From Erythrobacter colymbi (GTDB lineage: Bacteria > Pseudomonadota > Alphaproteobacteria > Sphingomonadales > Sphingomonadaceae): a stretch of DNA of 64,000 bases. The stretch is taken from contig NZ_MUYK01000002.1 in assembly GCF_002155685.1 (NCBI RefSeq), positions 1 through 64,000 of the forward strand. The letters are read 5' to 3'. Of the stretch, positions 16,845 to 26,140 are shown piece by piece. Both the position numbers and the translations under genes were made by a program. Position 1 is the first letter of the stretch. Each line of letters begins with the position of its first letter. The notes below the pieces were generated by a model. It was not told the DNA's origin and searched no databases. It saw nothing but the letters and a program-made list of their open reading frames with translations.

Positions 16845-17314
16845 GCGATCGCCATCACTTCCCACTCGCGCGTGCCCGAGGGAAGGGCGACCACCCGCAC
16901 ATCCCCGACCGAGGCGCCTCGCAGCGCGCGCGCCAGCGGGGCGTTCCAGCCAATCCGGCCCCTGGCGGCGTCCTGCTCGTCATCGCCTACGAGCGTGACG
17001 GTCTGGTGATTGTCATCCTCGTCCGCGATGGTGACCCGCGCGCCGAAGAACACGCGGCTGCGGTCCACTGCGGCGGCCGGATCGACCACCCGCAGCACCT
17101 TCATCCGCCGCGCGAGATGCGCCAGTTCGCGGTCGATCTCGCGCATCTTCTTGCGGCCGTAGAGATAGTCGCCGTTCTCCGAACGGTCGCCATTGCCCGC
17201 TGCCCAGCTGACGATCTCGACGATCGCGGGGCGCTCGGTGCCGAGCAGGTGGTCGTAGCGCGCCTTCAAGGCCGCCATCCCTTCGGGCGTGATCGGAGGC
17301 CCCGCGGGCTTCAT
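16835..17314 (-). CDS. greB: Transcription elongation factor GreB
   Basis: 159 residues from ATG 17314 (MKPAGPPITPEGM). An N-terminal coiled-coil finger carries the acidic tip (AAGNGDRSENGDYLYGRKKM, with Asp/Glu pair), and the C-terminal FKBP-like domain runs from VFFGARVTIADEDD to the end. It binds the RNA polymerase secondary channel and stimulates cleavage of backtracked RNA. GreA versus GreB is decided by the basic YGRKKMREIDRELAHL region, which fits GreB. It lies 11 bp upstream of the slt gene on the same strand. Confidence 0.9.
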   Translation of the reverse strand: MKPAGPPITPEGMAALKARYDHLLGTERPAIVEIVSWAAGNGDRSENGDYLYGRKKMREIDRELAHLARRMKVLRVVDPAAAVDRSRVFFGARVTIADEDDNHQTVTLVGDDEQDAARGRIGWNAPLARALRGASVGDVRVVALPSGTREWEVMAIAYD

Positions 17315-17325
17315 CGCGAGGGGCC

Positions 17326-19290
17326 TCAGCGCAGGAAGCTGTCGACCGGGCGCGGCATCCCGGCCAGCTCGGGATACATGTGCGAATAGGTCACCGCATT
17401 GCCGATCACGCGCATCACGTAATAGCGCGTCTCGAAATCGGCGGGGATCTTCTCGACCCAAGTCACCCAGTCGATCGCGCCGGTGCGCGGGTCGCCATTG
17501 GCGCGGAGCCACTGGTTCACCCGTCCCGGCCCGGCGTTATAGGCCGCCACCGCCAGCGGATAGGAGCCGCCGTAATAGCTCATCATCCGGGCGAAATAGC
17601 CGTCGCCCAGCTGGATATTGTACTGCGGCGAAGCGGTGAGGTCGGCCGAGAGATATTGCACGCCCAGCTTGCTCGCCTGCTCGCGCGCGGTGCCGGGCAT
17701 CAGCTGCATGATCCCGCGCGCACCGGCATGGCTTTCGCGCGTGCGGTCGAACTCGCTTTCCTGCCGCGCGATGGCATGGACCATCACCCAGTCGTTGACG
17801 ACGGGCGGCGTCGCCACGGTCGGGAAGCCGATCCGCTCGAGCCCCGAAACCCCGACCTCGCCCATCTTGAGGCCGAGGACGACTGCAAGCTCGTCGAAGC
17901 CGATTTCCTTGGCGAGCATGCCTGCCATCAGCATTTCGGTCGGCGTGTCGCACTGGTCGCCGAGCGCCTCGAAGAAGCGGCGCTCGGTGCGCCAGTCGCG
18001 GCGGTTCTTCGCCAGCGCGCGGATCGCCTTGACCACGGGCCGCGCTTCGAACTCGGCGCGCACGCCGGCGTCCATCGCGGGCTGCGGCAGGCCCGCGAAG
18101 GCCGGCATCGGGCGGCCGAGCGCCGAGAGCGCGAGCTGGCCGTAGTAGTAATCGGGCCAGCGGGCGGCCATTTCGAACCAGCGCTGCGCCGAAGCCTGAT
18201 CGCCCGCCTGCCGCGCCGCGCGGCCCGCCCAGTAGAAGCCCTTGGCCTTGGTCAGCGGGGTCTTGGCCGCATCGCCATAGCGCGCGAAGAGCGGCGCGGC
18301 GCTGGTGCCGTCGCCCATGTCCCACAGCGCCCTGGTGCCGCCGAGCCACATCAGGTCGGTCAGCCGGTCGCGTAGCACGAAGCTCGTCGCCGAAAGATCG
18401 GTGCCCGGCGCGAAGAGATCGCCCGTGCGACCGGCGATGCTGGCGGCGTCGCGCGCACCAACGTCTTTCGCGAGACCGAGCAGCTGGCCGATGAATGCCT
18501 CGGGATCGAGCGCGGGGCGGGTAAAGGCCGGACGGCTGGTGAAGACCCGCGCCGCCTCGTAGTTCTGCCCGCTGCCGCGCAGGAACTTCACGAGGTTGAA
18601 GACATAGCCCGGATCGGCCTCGGCCCCGGCGGGAACGGCGACGCCCGCCGCCTCGGGCCGGGTGCCGCGCAGCAGCGAGAGGCGCGCGAGCGCCATCGGG
18701 CGCGCGGCCTCGGGCAGGTTGATCAGCTGGCGCGATGCGGCATCGGCCTTGCCCTGCCACAGCAGCGCATCCATCCGCACCGTGTTGTCATCGGGAGTGA
18801 ACTGCCCGGCGAAAAGCTGCGACAGATAGAGCTCGACCGCGTCGGCCATCTGCCCGCCGCGCCAGGCCTTCCTCGCCTCGGTCAGCGCCTCGGGGCGCTG
18901 CATCGCGGCCAGCGCCAGCGCATAGCGCGCGCGGCCCGCATTGGTGAGCGGCGGGTTGGCATCGAAGAAGCGCAGCACATCGGCGGGCGAGGGCGCCTCG
19001 TTCTCGAGCGCGGCCTCGGCCTTCTGGCGCAGCAGCTCGCTGCGCGGGAAGCTGGGATAGGCGAGCACGAAGCCGGCATAATCGGCGAACATGTAGCTGC
19101 GGCCGGCCTGCAAGGCCTCCCACCGCGCGAGGGCGGCATCGATCGCGGCCGGCTGGCGCGCGACGAGATCATTGCCCGAACCCCAGTCCTGCGCGGCCGC
19201 AGGCGAGGCCACCGCGAGGCCCGCACCGAGCCCCGCCATCACAGCATACATCCGGGAAGACATCACAAGCTTGCGGACCATGCTGGACAT
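17326..19290 (-). CDS. Soluble lytic murein transglycosylase (Slt70-like)
   Basis: 654 residues from ATG 19290 (AAGGAG 12 bases upstream). A signal peptide ends near ASPAAAQ. A long alpha-helical superhelical region follows (TPR-like, about residues 40-470). The C-terminal SLT domain has the catalytic glutamate in IARQESEFDRTRES, then GARGIMQLMPGTA and YNIQLGDGYFARMM, AVAAYNAGPGRVNQW. It is a periplasmic enzyme cleaving MurNAc-GlcNAc bonds with 1,6-anhydro products, which would feed the AmpG-like permease seen at 52.2 kb. Confidence 0.93.
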   Translation of the reverse strand: MSSMVRKLVMSSRMYAVMAGLGAGLAVASPAAAQDWGSGNDLVARQPAAIDAALARWEALQAGRSYMFADYAGFVLAYPSFPRSELLRQKAEAALENEAPSPADVLRFFDANPPLTNAGRARYALALAAMQRPEALTEARKAWRGGQMADAVELYLSQLFAGQFTPDDNTVRMDALLWQGKADAASRQLINLPEAARPMALARLSLLRGTRPEAAGVAVPAGAEADPGYVFNLVKFLRGSGQNYEAARVFTSRPAFTRPALDPEAFIGQLLGLAKDVGARDAASIAGRTGDLFAPGTDLSATSFVLRDRLTDLMWLGGTRALWDMGDGTSAAPLFARYGDAAKTPLTKAKGFYWAGRAARQAGDQASAQRWFEMAARWPDYYYGQLALSALGRPMPAFAGLPQPAMDAGVRAEFEARPVVKAIRALAKNRRDWRTERRFFEALGDQCDTPTEMLMAGMLAKEIGFDELAVVLGLKMGEVGVSGLERIGFPTVATPPVVNDWVMVHAIARQESEFDRTRESHAGARGIMQLMPGTAREQASKLGVQYLSADLTASPQYNIQLGDGYFARMMSYYGGSYPLAVAAYNAGPGRVNQWLRANGDPRTGAIDWVTWVEKIPADFETRYYVMRVIGNAVTYSHMYPELAGMPRPVDSFLR

Positions 19291-19387
19291 AGTGCCAATC
19301 GGCTCCTTATCAGGCGCTGAACGGTGGGAAGGGTGAGGGGAGAGGCCCCTTGCTGCGATCCCTAGCGATGAAAGCAGGACAAAGGCA

Positions 19388-20272
19388 ATGTTCAGCGGTT
19401 CCATTCCCGCTCTGGTGACTCCTTTTCGCGGCGGAGCGTTCGACGAGGCGGCTTTCCGGCGGCTGGTCGACTGGCAGATCGAGAACGGCTCTGCCGCGCT
19501 CGTCCCCTGCGGCACCACGGGCGAGGCCTCGACCCTCTCCAACGCCGAGCATCACCGCGTGATCGAGGTGTGCATCGAGCAGGCGGCGGGCCGCGTGCCG
19601 GTGATCGCGGGCTGCGGATCCAACGACACCCGTAACGCGCAGCTCCACATGACCTTCGCCAAGAAGGCGGGCGCTGCGGCAGGGCTGTGCGTCGCGCCCT
19701 ATTACAACCGCCCGAGCCAGCGCGGGCTGATCGCCCATTTCAGCTACTTGGCCGAAAACTGCGACCTGCCGATCGTGCTCTACAACGTGCCCGGGCGCAC
19801 GGTGACCGACATTCTCGACGACACCGTGGTCGAGCTGGTGCGCAAGTATCCCGACCGGATCATCGCCATCAAGGACGCGAGCGGCGACCTCAGCCGCGTC
19901 GCCGATCACCGCATGGGGATCGGCCGCGAGTTCTGCCAATTGTCGGGCAATGACGAGCTGTGGCTGCCCCACGCGGCCGCGGGCGGGCGCGGGTGCATTT
20001 CGGTGACGGCGAACGTCGCGCCCAAGCTGTGCGCCGAATTCCACGAAGCTATCGCCGCCAACGAGCTGAAGAAGGCGCGGCAGCTGAACGACCGCCTGTT
20101 CCCGCTCCACTACGCGATGTTCTCCGACGCGAGCCCCGCGCCGGTGAAATATGCGCTCTCGCGCGTCCACGACTGGATCGAGCCCGAGGTGCGCCTGCCG
20201 CTGGTGGAGTGCTCGGACGAGGCCAAGAAGGCGGTGGACGAGGCGCTGGTGAGCGCGGGGGTGCTCACGTAG
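19388..20272 (+). CDS. dapA: 4-hydroxy-tetrahydrodipicolinate synthase
   Basis: 294 residues, cytosolic (beta/alpha)8 aldolase-type enzyme condensing pyruvate with aspartate semialdehyde, first step of the diaminopimelate/lysine branch. The Schiff-base lysine is K162 in AIKDASGD. Substrate motifs are VPCGTTGEAST (43-44) and LYNVPGRT with Tyr132. It is divergent from slt. In alphaproteobacteria dapA commonly precedes smpB; here two genes lie between. Confidence 0.97.
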   Translation: MFSGSIPALVTPFRGGAFDEAAFRRLVDWQIENGSAALVPCGTTGEASTLSNAEHHRVIEVCIEQAAGRVPVIAGCGSNDTRNAQLHMTFAKKAGAAAGLCVAPYYNRPSQRGLIAHFSYLAENCDLPIVLYNVPGRTVTDILDDTVVELVRKYPDRIIAIKDASGDLSRVADHRMGIGREFCQLSGNDELWLPHAAAGGRGCISVTANVAPKLCAEFHEAIAANELKKARQLNDRLFPLHYAMFSDASPAPVKYALSRVHDWIEPEVRLPLVECSDEAKKAVDEALVSAGVLT

Positions 20273-20274
20273 CG

Positions 20275-21153
20275 TTGCGCCGTCCGGTTCGCCTCTTTGC
20301 CCTTGCGGCGATCTGGGTGTTTGCTGCGCTACCCGCTTCTGCGCAGGAATCCGTTGACGCGGATGAGGATGCAGGCACCGATGCGGCCTATTTGGCGGAT
20401 ATCAAGGCGATCCGCGATGCATGGCAGCCCGAGCCGCTGACCTGCGACGCGCCCGAGCCGCCGCTTGCCGATGATGTGCGGAAAAGAATCGAGGCGGAGG
20501 CGGTTTCAGACGAACTGGCCTTCGACTGCGAATATGATTGGCTTAAGGTCGAGCATCTCCTTCAGCCGCTTTTGGAGCGCGTTCCCGAACCCTCGCTGGC
20601 CAAGTACGAACCACCCAAGGGCGCTACGAAATTCATCGCAGTTCGCGAGGTGCTCGTCGCCTACGGTAGCCCTGCGGTCGTCCGGACTGTGTTGTGTCAC
20701 TTCCGCGCAGACCCGCGCCAGTCATGGAACGATATCGCCATCGACGGCACCGCGCGGTTCATCCGACTCTGGAGCTCTGCAACTGACGAGGAGGTTGGCA
20801 TCTGGGAAATGCCGCTGAGCGGGCGGGACTGCGATTACCTCATTCAGATCATGAAGGCGAACGACCCCGACGACATCGTCCACGAAAAGCCATTCGGAAA
20901 CCCGCTTACCTCATCTGGGGAGATCATTATGGTCCACGGCGAGAGCATCATTGAACTGGTCGATGAGTTGGGCGGATATAGCGTCAAGCTTCGTCCGGGC
21001 CTGTCGGAACTGGCAGATGCACAATCGGAAAGGTCGGAGGCGTCCATCAGGACGATACTCGGTTATTTCGCGGATCGTGCCCATGCCGAGGGCCAAAGAA
21101 CAAAGCTTTTGCCGCCTGCGCCATCGCCAGAGGACAAGCAGGCCGGTGACTAA
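20275..21153 (+). CDS. Secreted protein of unknown function, coupled to dapA
   Basis: 292 residues if started at the TTG two bases after the dapA stop. This start places a clear signal peptide at the N-terminus ([22 protein letters not shown]). The mature protein is acidic, with no domain I recognise; it has two cysteines near RDCDY and CHFRAD and a C-terminal Pro-rich tail. Third-position GC is visibly lower than in dapA, suggesting a later arrival. There is no ATG alternative near the signal peptide. The stop overlaps the convergent AstE-like gene by four bases. Confidence 0.7.
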   Translation: MRRPVRLFALAAIWVFAALPASAQESVDADEDAGTDAAYLADIKAIRDAWQPEPLTCDAPEPPLADDVRKRIEAEAVSDELAFDCEYDWLKVEHLLQPLLERVPEPSLAKYEPPKGATKFIAVREVLVAYGSPAVVRTVLCHFRADPRQSWNDIAIDGTARFIRLWSSATDEEVGIWEMPLSGRDCDYLIQIMKANDPDDIVHEKPFGNPLTSSGEIIMVHGESIIELVDELGGYSVKLRPGLSELADAQSERSEASIRTILGYFADRAHAEGQRTKLLPPAPSPEDKQAGD

Positions 21154-22214
21154 ACCACCTCGTCCTCGTCGAGCATCCCCTGCGCGCTGCCCTGCGGTTC
21201 GCTGGCGAGGATCGCTTCGGTGATCGAATCGATCTGGCGGCCGACCTGTTCGGGGTGGTCGATCGCGGCGATGTGGAACAGCGCGTCGCCCTGGTGGACC
21301 ACGGGGAGCGTAGCGTGGCCGATGACGATGCCGTCGACCGGACTGACGAGCTCCTCGGCGTCCTCCCCGAACAGGCCGGCGACGCGGGCGAGCACCTCGC
21401 CCTGCCGCACCGGATCGCCCGAGGCGCGCACCGCCTGCATCACGCCGCCGCGCGGGCTTCTCACCCACACCGAGCGGTTGGCGCGCGCCGGGATGCCCAC
21501 CGCGCTGAGGCCGTCGTCCGCCTCGACCATGCCGAGATGGGCGAGCACGCGGGTGACGCCCTCGACGCCGGTCTCGATCGACAGCCGGTCGAAGCGCAGC
21601 GCCTCGCCCGCCTCCATCAGCAGCATGTCGACCCCGTGCTTCTGCGCCTGATCGCGCAGGGAGCCGTCGCGCAACGGGCTCTCGATGATGACCGGGGCGC
21701 CGAAGGCCATCGCCAGCTCTACCAGCCGGCGGTTGCCCGCGGCGATGCGTATCTGGGGGAGGTTGTAGCGATGGATCGCGGCCGAGTGGATGTCGATGCC
21801 CAGCGAACAGCGCGCCACCACCTCGCGGTAGAAGATGTGGGCGAGCTGGCCTGCGAGCGATCCGCCCGCACTCCCCGGGAAGCTGCGGTTCAGGTCGCGC
21901 CGGTCGGGGAGGTAGCGGCTGTGGGTGATGAAGCCGAAGATATTGGCGACCGGCACCAGCAGCACTGTGCCCGCCAGGCTTTCGGGGCGCAGCTCCTGCG
22001 CGAGGCGCTGGATCACCGCAGTGCCGATAATCTCGTCGCCGTGGATCGCGGCGCTGACGAACACCGCCGGGCCAGGCCGCGCCCCGTGGAGCACCCGCAC
22101 CGCCAGCGAGGAGGTGGTGCCCGTCGCCATCGTCGTGATCGGGAAGGCGACGTCGCTCGAAGTGCCGGGGGCGATGCTCTGCCCCGCAATGATGAAGGCT
22201 TGCGCTGTGGTCAT
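21150..22214 (-). CDS. Succinylglutamate desuccinylase / aspartoacylase family zinc deacylase
   Basis: 354 residues. Zinc ligands are visible in [11 protein letters not shown] (His and Glu) and [14 protein letters not shown] (His). The [10 protein letters not shown] motif of the AstE/AspA family follows the first site. The catalytic glutamate is in [10 protein letters not shown]-terminal beta-barrel domain (about 280-350) contains [20 protein letters not shown]. This resembles M14-like deacylases acting on N-acyl amino acids rather than AstE proper, and no arginine-succinyltransferase pathway genes are near. Divergent from smpB. Confidence 0.87.
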   Translation of the reverse strand: MTTAQAFIIAGQSIAPGTSSDVAFPITTMATGTTSSLAVRVLHGARPGPAVFVSAAIHGDEIIGTAVIQRLAQELRPESLAGTVLLVPVANIFGFITHSRYLPDRRDLNRSFPGSAGGSLAGQLAHIFYREVVARCSLGIDIHSAAIHRYNLPQIRIAAGNRRLVELAMAFGAPVIIESPLRDGSLRDQAQKHGVDMLLMEAGEALRFDRLSIETGVEGVTRVLAHLGMVEADDGLSAVGIPARANRSVWVRSPRGGVMQAVRASGDPVRQGEVLARVAGLFGEDAEELVSPVDGIVIGHATLPVVHQGDALFHIAAIDHPEQVGRQIDSITEAILASEPQGSAQGMLDEDEVV

Positions 22215-22319
22215 GGCCCCTGCTTTGCGTGTTCCGTCCGCCGCCACGCTACGCCCCGCCGCCCCAAAGCGCAAAGCCCCTCGCTTTTTGCGCCCCCAGC
22301 CACTACATCGCCGCCCCTT

Positions 22320-22802
22320 ATGGCACGCCCCAAACCCGTCACCTTCGACAAGCTCAAGATCGTCGCCGAGAACCGCCGCGCGCGGTTCGATTACTATGTC
22401 GAGGACACCTACGAGGCGGGCCTTGCCTTGCAGGGCACCGAAGTGAAGGCGCTGCGGGCGGGCGAGGCGTCGATCGCGGAGTCCTATGCCGAGGTGCGCG
22501 ACGGGCAGGTGTGGCTGGTCAACGCGAACATCCCCGAATATTCGCACGGTAACCGCCTCAACCACGAACCGCGCCGACCGAGGAAGCTGCTGCTCCACGA
22601 GCGCGAGATCGAGCGGCTGTTCGGCGCGGTCGAGCGCAAGGGCATGACGCTGGTGCCGCTGTCGATCTACTTCAACCGCACCGGCCGGGCGAAGGTCGAA
22701 CTCGCGCTCGCCAAGGGCAAGCAGACCCACGACAAGCGCGCCAGCATCAAGGAACGCGACTGGAAGCGCGACAAGGCCAGAATCCTCAGAGAACGATCGT
22801 GA
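22320..22802 (+). CDS. smpB: tmRNA-binding protein SmpB
   Basis: 160 residues, binds tmRNA and delivers it to stalled ribosomes. The start is the ATG at 22320. Family motifs: [78 protein letters not shown] and a basic C-terminal tail [20 protein letters not shown]. The tmRNA gene itself is not seen in the window. Confidence 0.96.
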   Translation: MARPKPVTFDKLKIVAENRRARFDYYVEDTYEAGLALQGTEVKALRAGEASIAESYAEVRDGQVWLVNANIPEYSHGNRLNHEPRRPRKLLLHEREIERLFGAVERKGMTLVPLSIYFNRTGRAKVELALAKGKQTHDKRASIKERDWKRDKARILRERS

Positions 22803-22961
22803 TGCGCGAGCGCGGCTGACGGCGCTGGTCGAAAAATCGCACGAGGTTCCGATTCACCACCTAGTCAGCACTGTCATGCTACCCATATGGGCACGCGTCA
22901 TGGTGGCTTTCCCGATCTCCTGCGATTCCTTCGCTTGCCAGCGTGCCGAAGAGGCGCGGGC

Positions 22962-23576
22962 ATGAGCGCGCCCGAGCCCCGCAAGCCCGGTCTCGGCCGT
23001 CGCTCCAAGACCTGGGCGATGGACCTCATCCGCAAGAACACCCCCACGCGCGAGGAGATGGCGCAGAACCGCTTCCTCGCGCCGGTCGCGCACCGCGTGC
23101 TTTCGCCCGAGCTGTGGCGCTTCACCCGCCGCTCGGTGCCGCGCGGCGTGGCGCTTGGGCTGTTTGCGGCCTTCATCTTCCCTCTGGGGCAGATCCTGAT
23201 CTCGACTTTCCTCGCCCTGCCGGTGCGCGCCAACGTGCCGCTCGCCGCGTTGGTGACCTTCGTCACCAACCCCTTCACGCTGCCCTTCTGGGCGGCGATT
23301 GCCTACAAGGTCGGCGATTTCGTGCTGCATTTCGGCGCGACTGCACCCGCGGTCGTAAGCGCCAAGGCCGCCAGCACCGGCGCATGGGCGTGGTTCGCGG
23401 ATGCCTATGAAGTCGCCGGGGCCACGCTGGTCGGCTATCTGGTGCTGTCCTTCGTCACCCCTGTGATCGGCTATGTCCTGTCGGGCTGGGTGTGGCGCGC
23501 CGTTGTGTCCCGCAAACGCGCCAGACGGTTGAAGGCGATGGAAGCGCGGCTCGACCAGCGGCTCGGCGCACAGTAG
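22962..23576 (+). CDS. DUF2062 membrane protein
   Basis: 204 residues. The DUF2062 pattern is present: PRGVALGLFAAFIFPLGQILISTFLALP, then ANVPLAALVTFVTNPFTLPFWAAIAYKVGDF, a loop, and a third helix (LVGYLVLSFVTPVIGYVLSGWVW). Basic C-terminus. ATG 22962 is preceded by GAAGAGG. The family has no established function; it lies between smpB and cckA in many sphingomonads, which fits here. The stop is 59 bp before the proposed cckA start. Confidence 0.85.
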   Translation: MSAPEPRKPGLGRRSKTWAMDLIRKNTPTREEMAQNRFLAPVAHRVLSPELWRFTRRSVPRGVALGLFAAFIFPLGQILISTFLALPVRANVPLAALVTFVTNPFTLPFWAAIAYKVGDFVLHFGATAPAVVSAKAASTGAWAWFADAYEVAGATLVGYLVLSFVTPVIGYVLSGWVWRAVVSRKRARRLKAMEARLDQRLGAQ

Positions 23577-23635
23577 GAAGCGGGCTTTCGCGGAGCCGCA
23601 GCGCATCCGCACCGCGCCAGAGGAGCTTGCCCGTC

Positions 23636-26131
23636 TTGTCCCGCCGCACCGGCACCGATTCGCACAGCCTGACCACCGCCGAGGACCGTGCCGAGGATGC
23701 GGGGATGCCCCCTGCCAACCTCCTTGCCGCCATCGGCGGCGCGCTGGTGCTGAGCGCTGCGGTGCTGTTCGCCGCGACCGGCAGCTGGCTGGTGGCGCTC
23801 GCCTTCTTCCTTGCCTCGGGCGTGCTGCTTGGCGGGGTGGTGCTGCTCGACCGGATGCGCGAGGCCCCCGCTGTCGAAGGCCCTGCCGCCGCCGACTGGA
23901 GCGTCACCGTCGCCGCGATCGAGCGTGCGGGCGAGGCAATCGCGATCACCGACCGCGCCAACCGCATGGTTTGCGCCAACCTGTTCTTCCTCGACAGCTT
24001 CGGCCCCGGGGCAGCGCCCCCCGCGCTGCCGCTCGACCGTCCGGGGCTCGAAGCGGTGACGCTGCTCGCGCGCAATGCCTGGCGCGACGGCTCGGCCGCG
24101 CTCGAGGAGATCGAGGCGAGCGACGAGACCCGCTGGCAGATTTCCGCCACCCGCGCCGGGCGGGGCGATGATCACCTGATCTGGCGGCTGAAGCCCGTCG
24201 CCCGCGCGCGCGGCGCCGATCTTGGCTCGCTCGACCTCGCCGGACCCTTCGGCAAGATGCTGAGCCGCGCGGGGATCGAAACCGCGGTCACCACCGCCGA
24301 CGGCGTGATCCGCGCGGTCAGCGCCGGCTTTGCCGAACGCGCGGCGGGGGACGAGCGCGCGAGCCTTGTCGGGCAGGACTTCGTCAGCTTCCTGCGTTCC
24401 GACGAGCGCGACCGCATCTTTTTCGCGCGCGAGGGCCGGGGCGGGACGCCGCAGACCCTCGTCGACATTCCCCTCGTCGATCCCGAGGAGCGGGTGACGC
24501 CTGCCGGGCCCGACGAGGCGACCTCGCTGATGCTGCTGATCGACAGCGGCGTGGGCATCGGCGGCGGGTTCGAAGGTGCCGGGCAGGCGGGCGTCGCCCA
24601 GCTCGACGCGCTGCTCGCGCAACTGCCGCTCGGCCTTGCCATGACCGACCGTGACGGGCGCTTCCTGTTCGGCAACGAGGCCTTCCTGCGCAGCGTGGGC
24701 CGCGAGGGGCGCGGGCTGCCGGCCTTCCCGACCGATCTTGTGGTGCGCGAGGACAAGGCCGCCCTGTCGGACGCCGTGCGCCGCCACGGGCGCGGGCCGT
24801 CCACCAGCGGCGATGTCGCCGTCCGGCTGGTCTCCAGCCCCGAGGAGCCGGTCAGCCTCGGGCTTGCAGGGGTGCGGGGGCTGGGCGAGGCGGCGGTGTT
24901 GCTCAGCCTTGCCGACACCAGTCAGGAAAACCAGCTGCGCCGTCAGGTCGCGCAGGCGACCAAGATGCAGGCGGTCGGCCAGCTTGCGGGCGGGGTCGCG
25001 CACGATTTCAACAACGTACTGACCGCGATCATCGGCACCTGCGACCTCATGCTGCTGCGCCATATCCCGGGCGACAGCGACTATGACGACATCCAGCAGA
25101 TCCGCGCCAATTCCAACCGCGCCGCCTCGCTGACCCGCCAGCTGCTCGCCTTCTCGCGCCAGCAGACCCTGCGGCCCGAGATCATCCAGCTGCCCGATGT
25201 GGTCAGCGAAGTGAGCCCGCTGATCAAGCGGCTGCTGGGCGAGAAGATCACCTATTACGTCCAGCACGACCGGAACCTTGGCCCGGTGCGCGCCGACCCG
25301 CAGCAGCTCGAGCAGGTCATCATGAACCTTGCGGTCAACGCGCGCGATGCGATCCAGTCGCGCGGGAACGGGCAGGGGCGGATCTCGCTGTTCACCCGCA
25401 CGCTCCACGCCAAGCAGGTGATCCAGCTCGGCTCGGAAGTGCTGCCCGCGGCCGATTACACCGTGCTGATCGTGCAAGATACGGGCGGCGGCATTCCGCC
25501 CCATGTGCTGCCCAAGCTGTTCGAGCCGTTCTTCACGACGAAGGAGCAGGGCAAGGGCACCGGCCTTGGCCTCTCGACCGCCTACGGGATCGTCAAGCAA
25601 TCGGGCGGCTTCATCTTCGCCGACAACATCACCGACAAGACCGGACACCCCGTGGGCGCGCGCTTCACGGTCTATTTCCCCGTCCACCGCGGCGAGATGC
25701 CCCGGAAGCGCGAGGCCGCGCCGCTGGTCTCGTCGGACTGGTCGGCGGGCGGCAAGGTGCTGCTGGTCGAGGACGAGGACATGGTCCGCACCGTCGCCGA
25801 ACGCGCGCTCACCCGCGCGGGCTACGAAGTCACCGCCTGCGCCAATGGCGAGGAGGGCCTCGCCGCGATCCTCGAAGGCTCGGCGAGCTTCGATATCGTG
25901 GTCAGCGACGTGGTGATGCCCGGGATGGACGGCCCGGCGATGGTCCGCGCGATCCGCGCCAAGCTGCCCAAGATGCCGGTGCTGTTCATGTCGGGCTATG
26001 CCGAGGAACAGCTGCGCCGTGACATCGACATTCCCGACATGCACTTCATCGCCAAGCCCTTCAGCGTCGCCTCGATCGGCGACAAGGTCGGCGCGGTGCT
26101 GCGCGAGGCGCGGGTCGAGGCAGGGGCGTGA
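23636..26131 (+). CDS. cckA: Hybrid sensor histidine kinase CckA
   Basis: About 831 residues. Two N-terminal membrane segments (about 27-67), two PAS-like regions, then HisKA with the phospho-acceptor H456 in GGVAHDFNNVLTAIIG, HATPase (N box NLAVNARDAI, G boxes DTGGGI and GKGTGLGLS), and a C-terminal receiver with D758 in VVSDVVMPGMDG. In alphaproteobacteria CckA drives the ChpT-CtrA phosphorelay and, through it, CpdR. Start is uncertain: the TTG at 23636 follows AGGAG by ten bases; the first ATG is at 23705, inside the N-terminus before the membrane segments. CpdR is encoded at 39.2 kb. Confidence 0.93.
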   Translation: MSRRTGTDSHSLTTAEDRAEDAGMPPANLLAAIGGALVLSAAVLFAATGSWLVALAFFLASGVLLGGVVLLDRMREAPAVEGPAAADWSVTVAAIERAGEAIAITDRANRMVCANLFFLDSFGPGAAPPALPLDRPGLEAVTLLARNAWRDGSAALEEIEASDETRWQISATRAGRGDDHLIWRLKPVARARGADLGSLDLAGPFGKMLSRAGIETAVTTADGVIRAVSAGFAERAAGDERASLVGQDFVSFLRSDERDRIFFAREGRGGTPQTLVDIPLVDPEERVTPAGPDEATSLMLLIDSGVGIGGGFEGAGQAGVAQLDALLAQLPLGLAMTDRDGRFLFGNEAFLRSVGREGRGLPAFPTDLVVREDKAALSDAVRRHGRGPSTSGDVAVRLVSSPEEPVSLGLAGVRGLGEAAVLLSLADTSQENQLRRQVAQATKMQAVGQLAGGVAHDFNNVLTAIIGTCDLMLLRHIPGDSDYDDIQQIRANSNRAASLTRQLLAFSRQQTLRPEIIQLPDVVSEVSPLIKRLLGEKITYYVQHDRNLGPVRADPQQLEQVIMNLAVNARDAIQSRGNGQGRISLFTRTLHAKQVIQLGSEVLPAADYTVLIVQDTGGGIPPHVLPKLFEPFFTTKEQGKGTGLGLSTAYGIVKQSGGFIFADNITDKTGHPVGARFTVYFPVHRGEMPRKREAAPLVSSDWSAGGKVLLVEDEDMVRTVAERALTRAGYEVTACANGEEGLAAILEGSASFDIVVSDVVMPGMDGPAMVRAIRAKLPKMPVLFMSGYAEEQLRRDIDIPDMHFIAKPFSVASIGDKVGAVLREARVEAGA

Positions 26132-26140
26132 GGACGGCGC

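Noticed and set aside
22803..22961. A small gene or tmRNA between smpB and the DUF2062 gene
   Set aside because: Only 159 bp, no open frame with a start signal, no RNA signature; treated as leader DNA.
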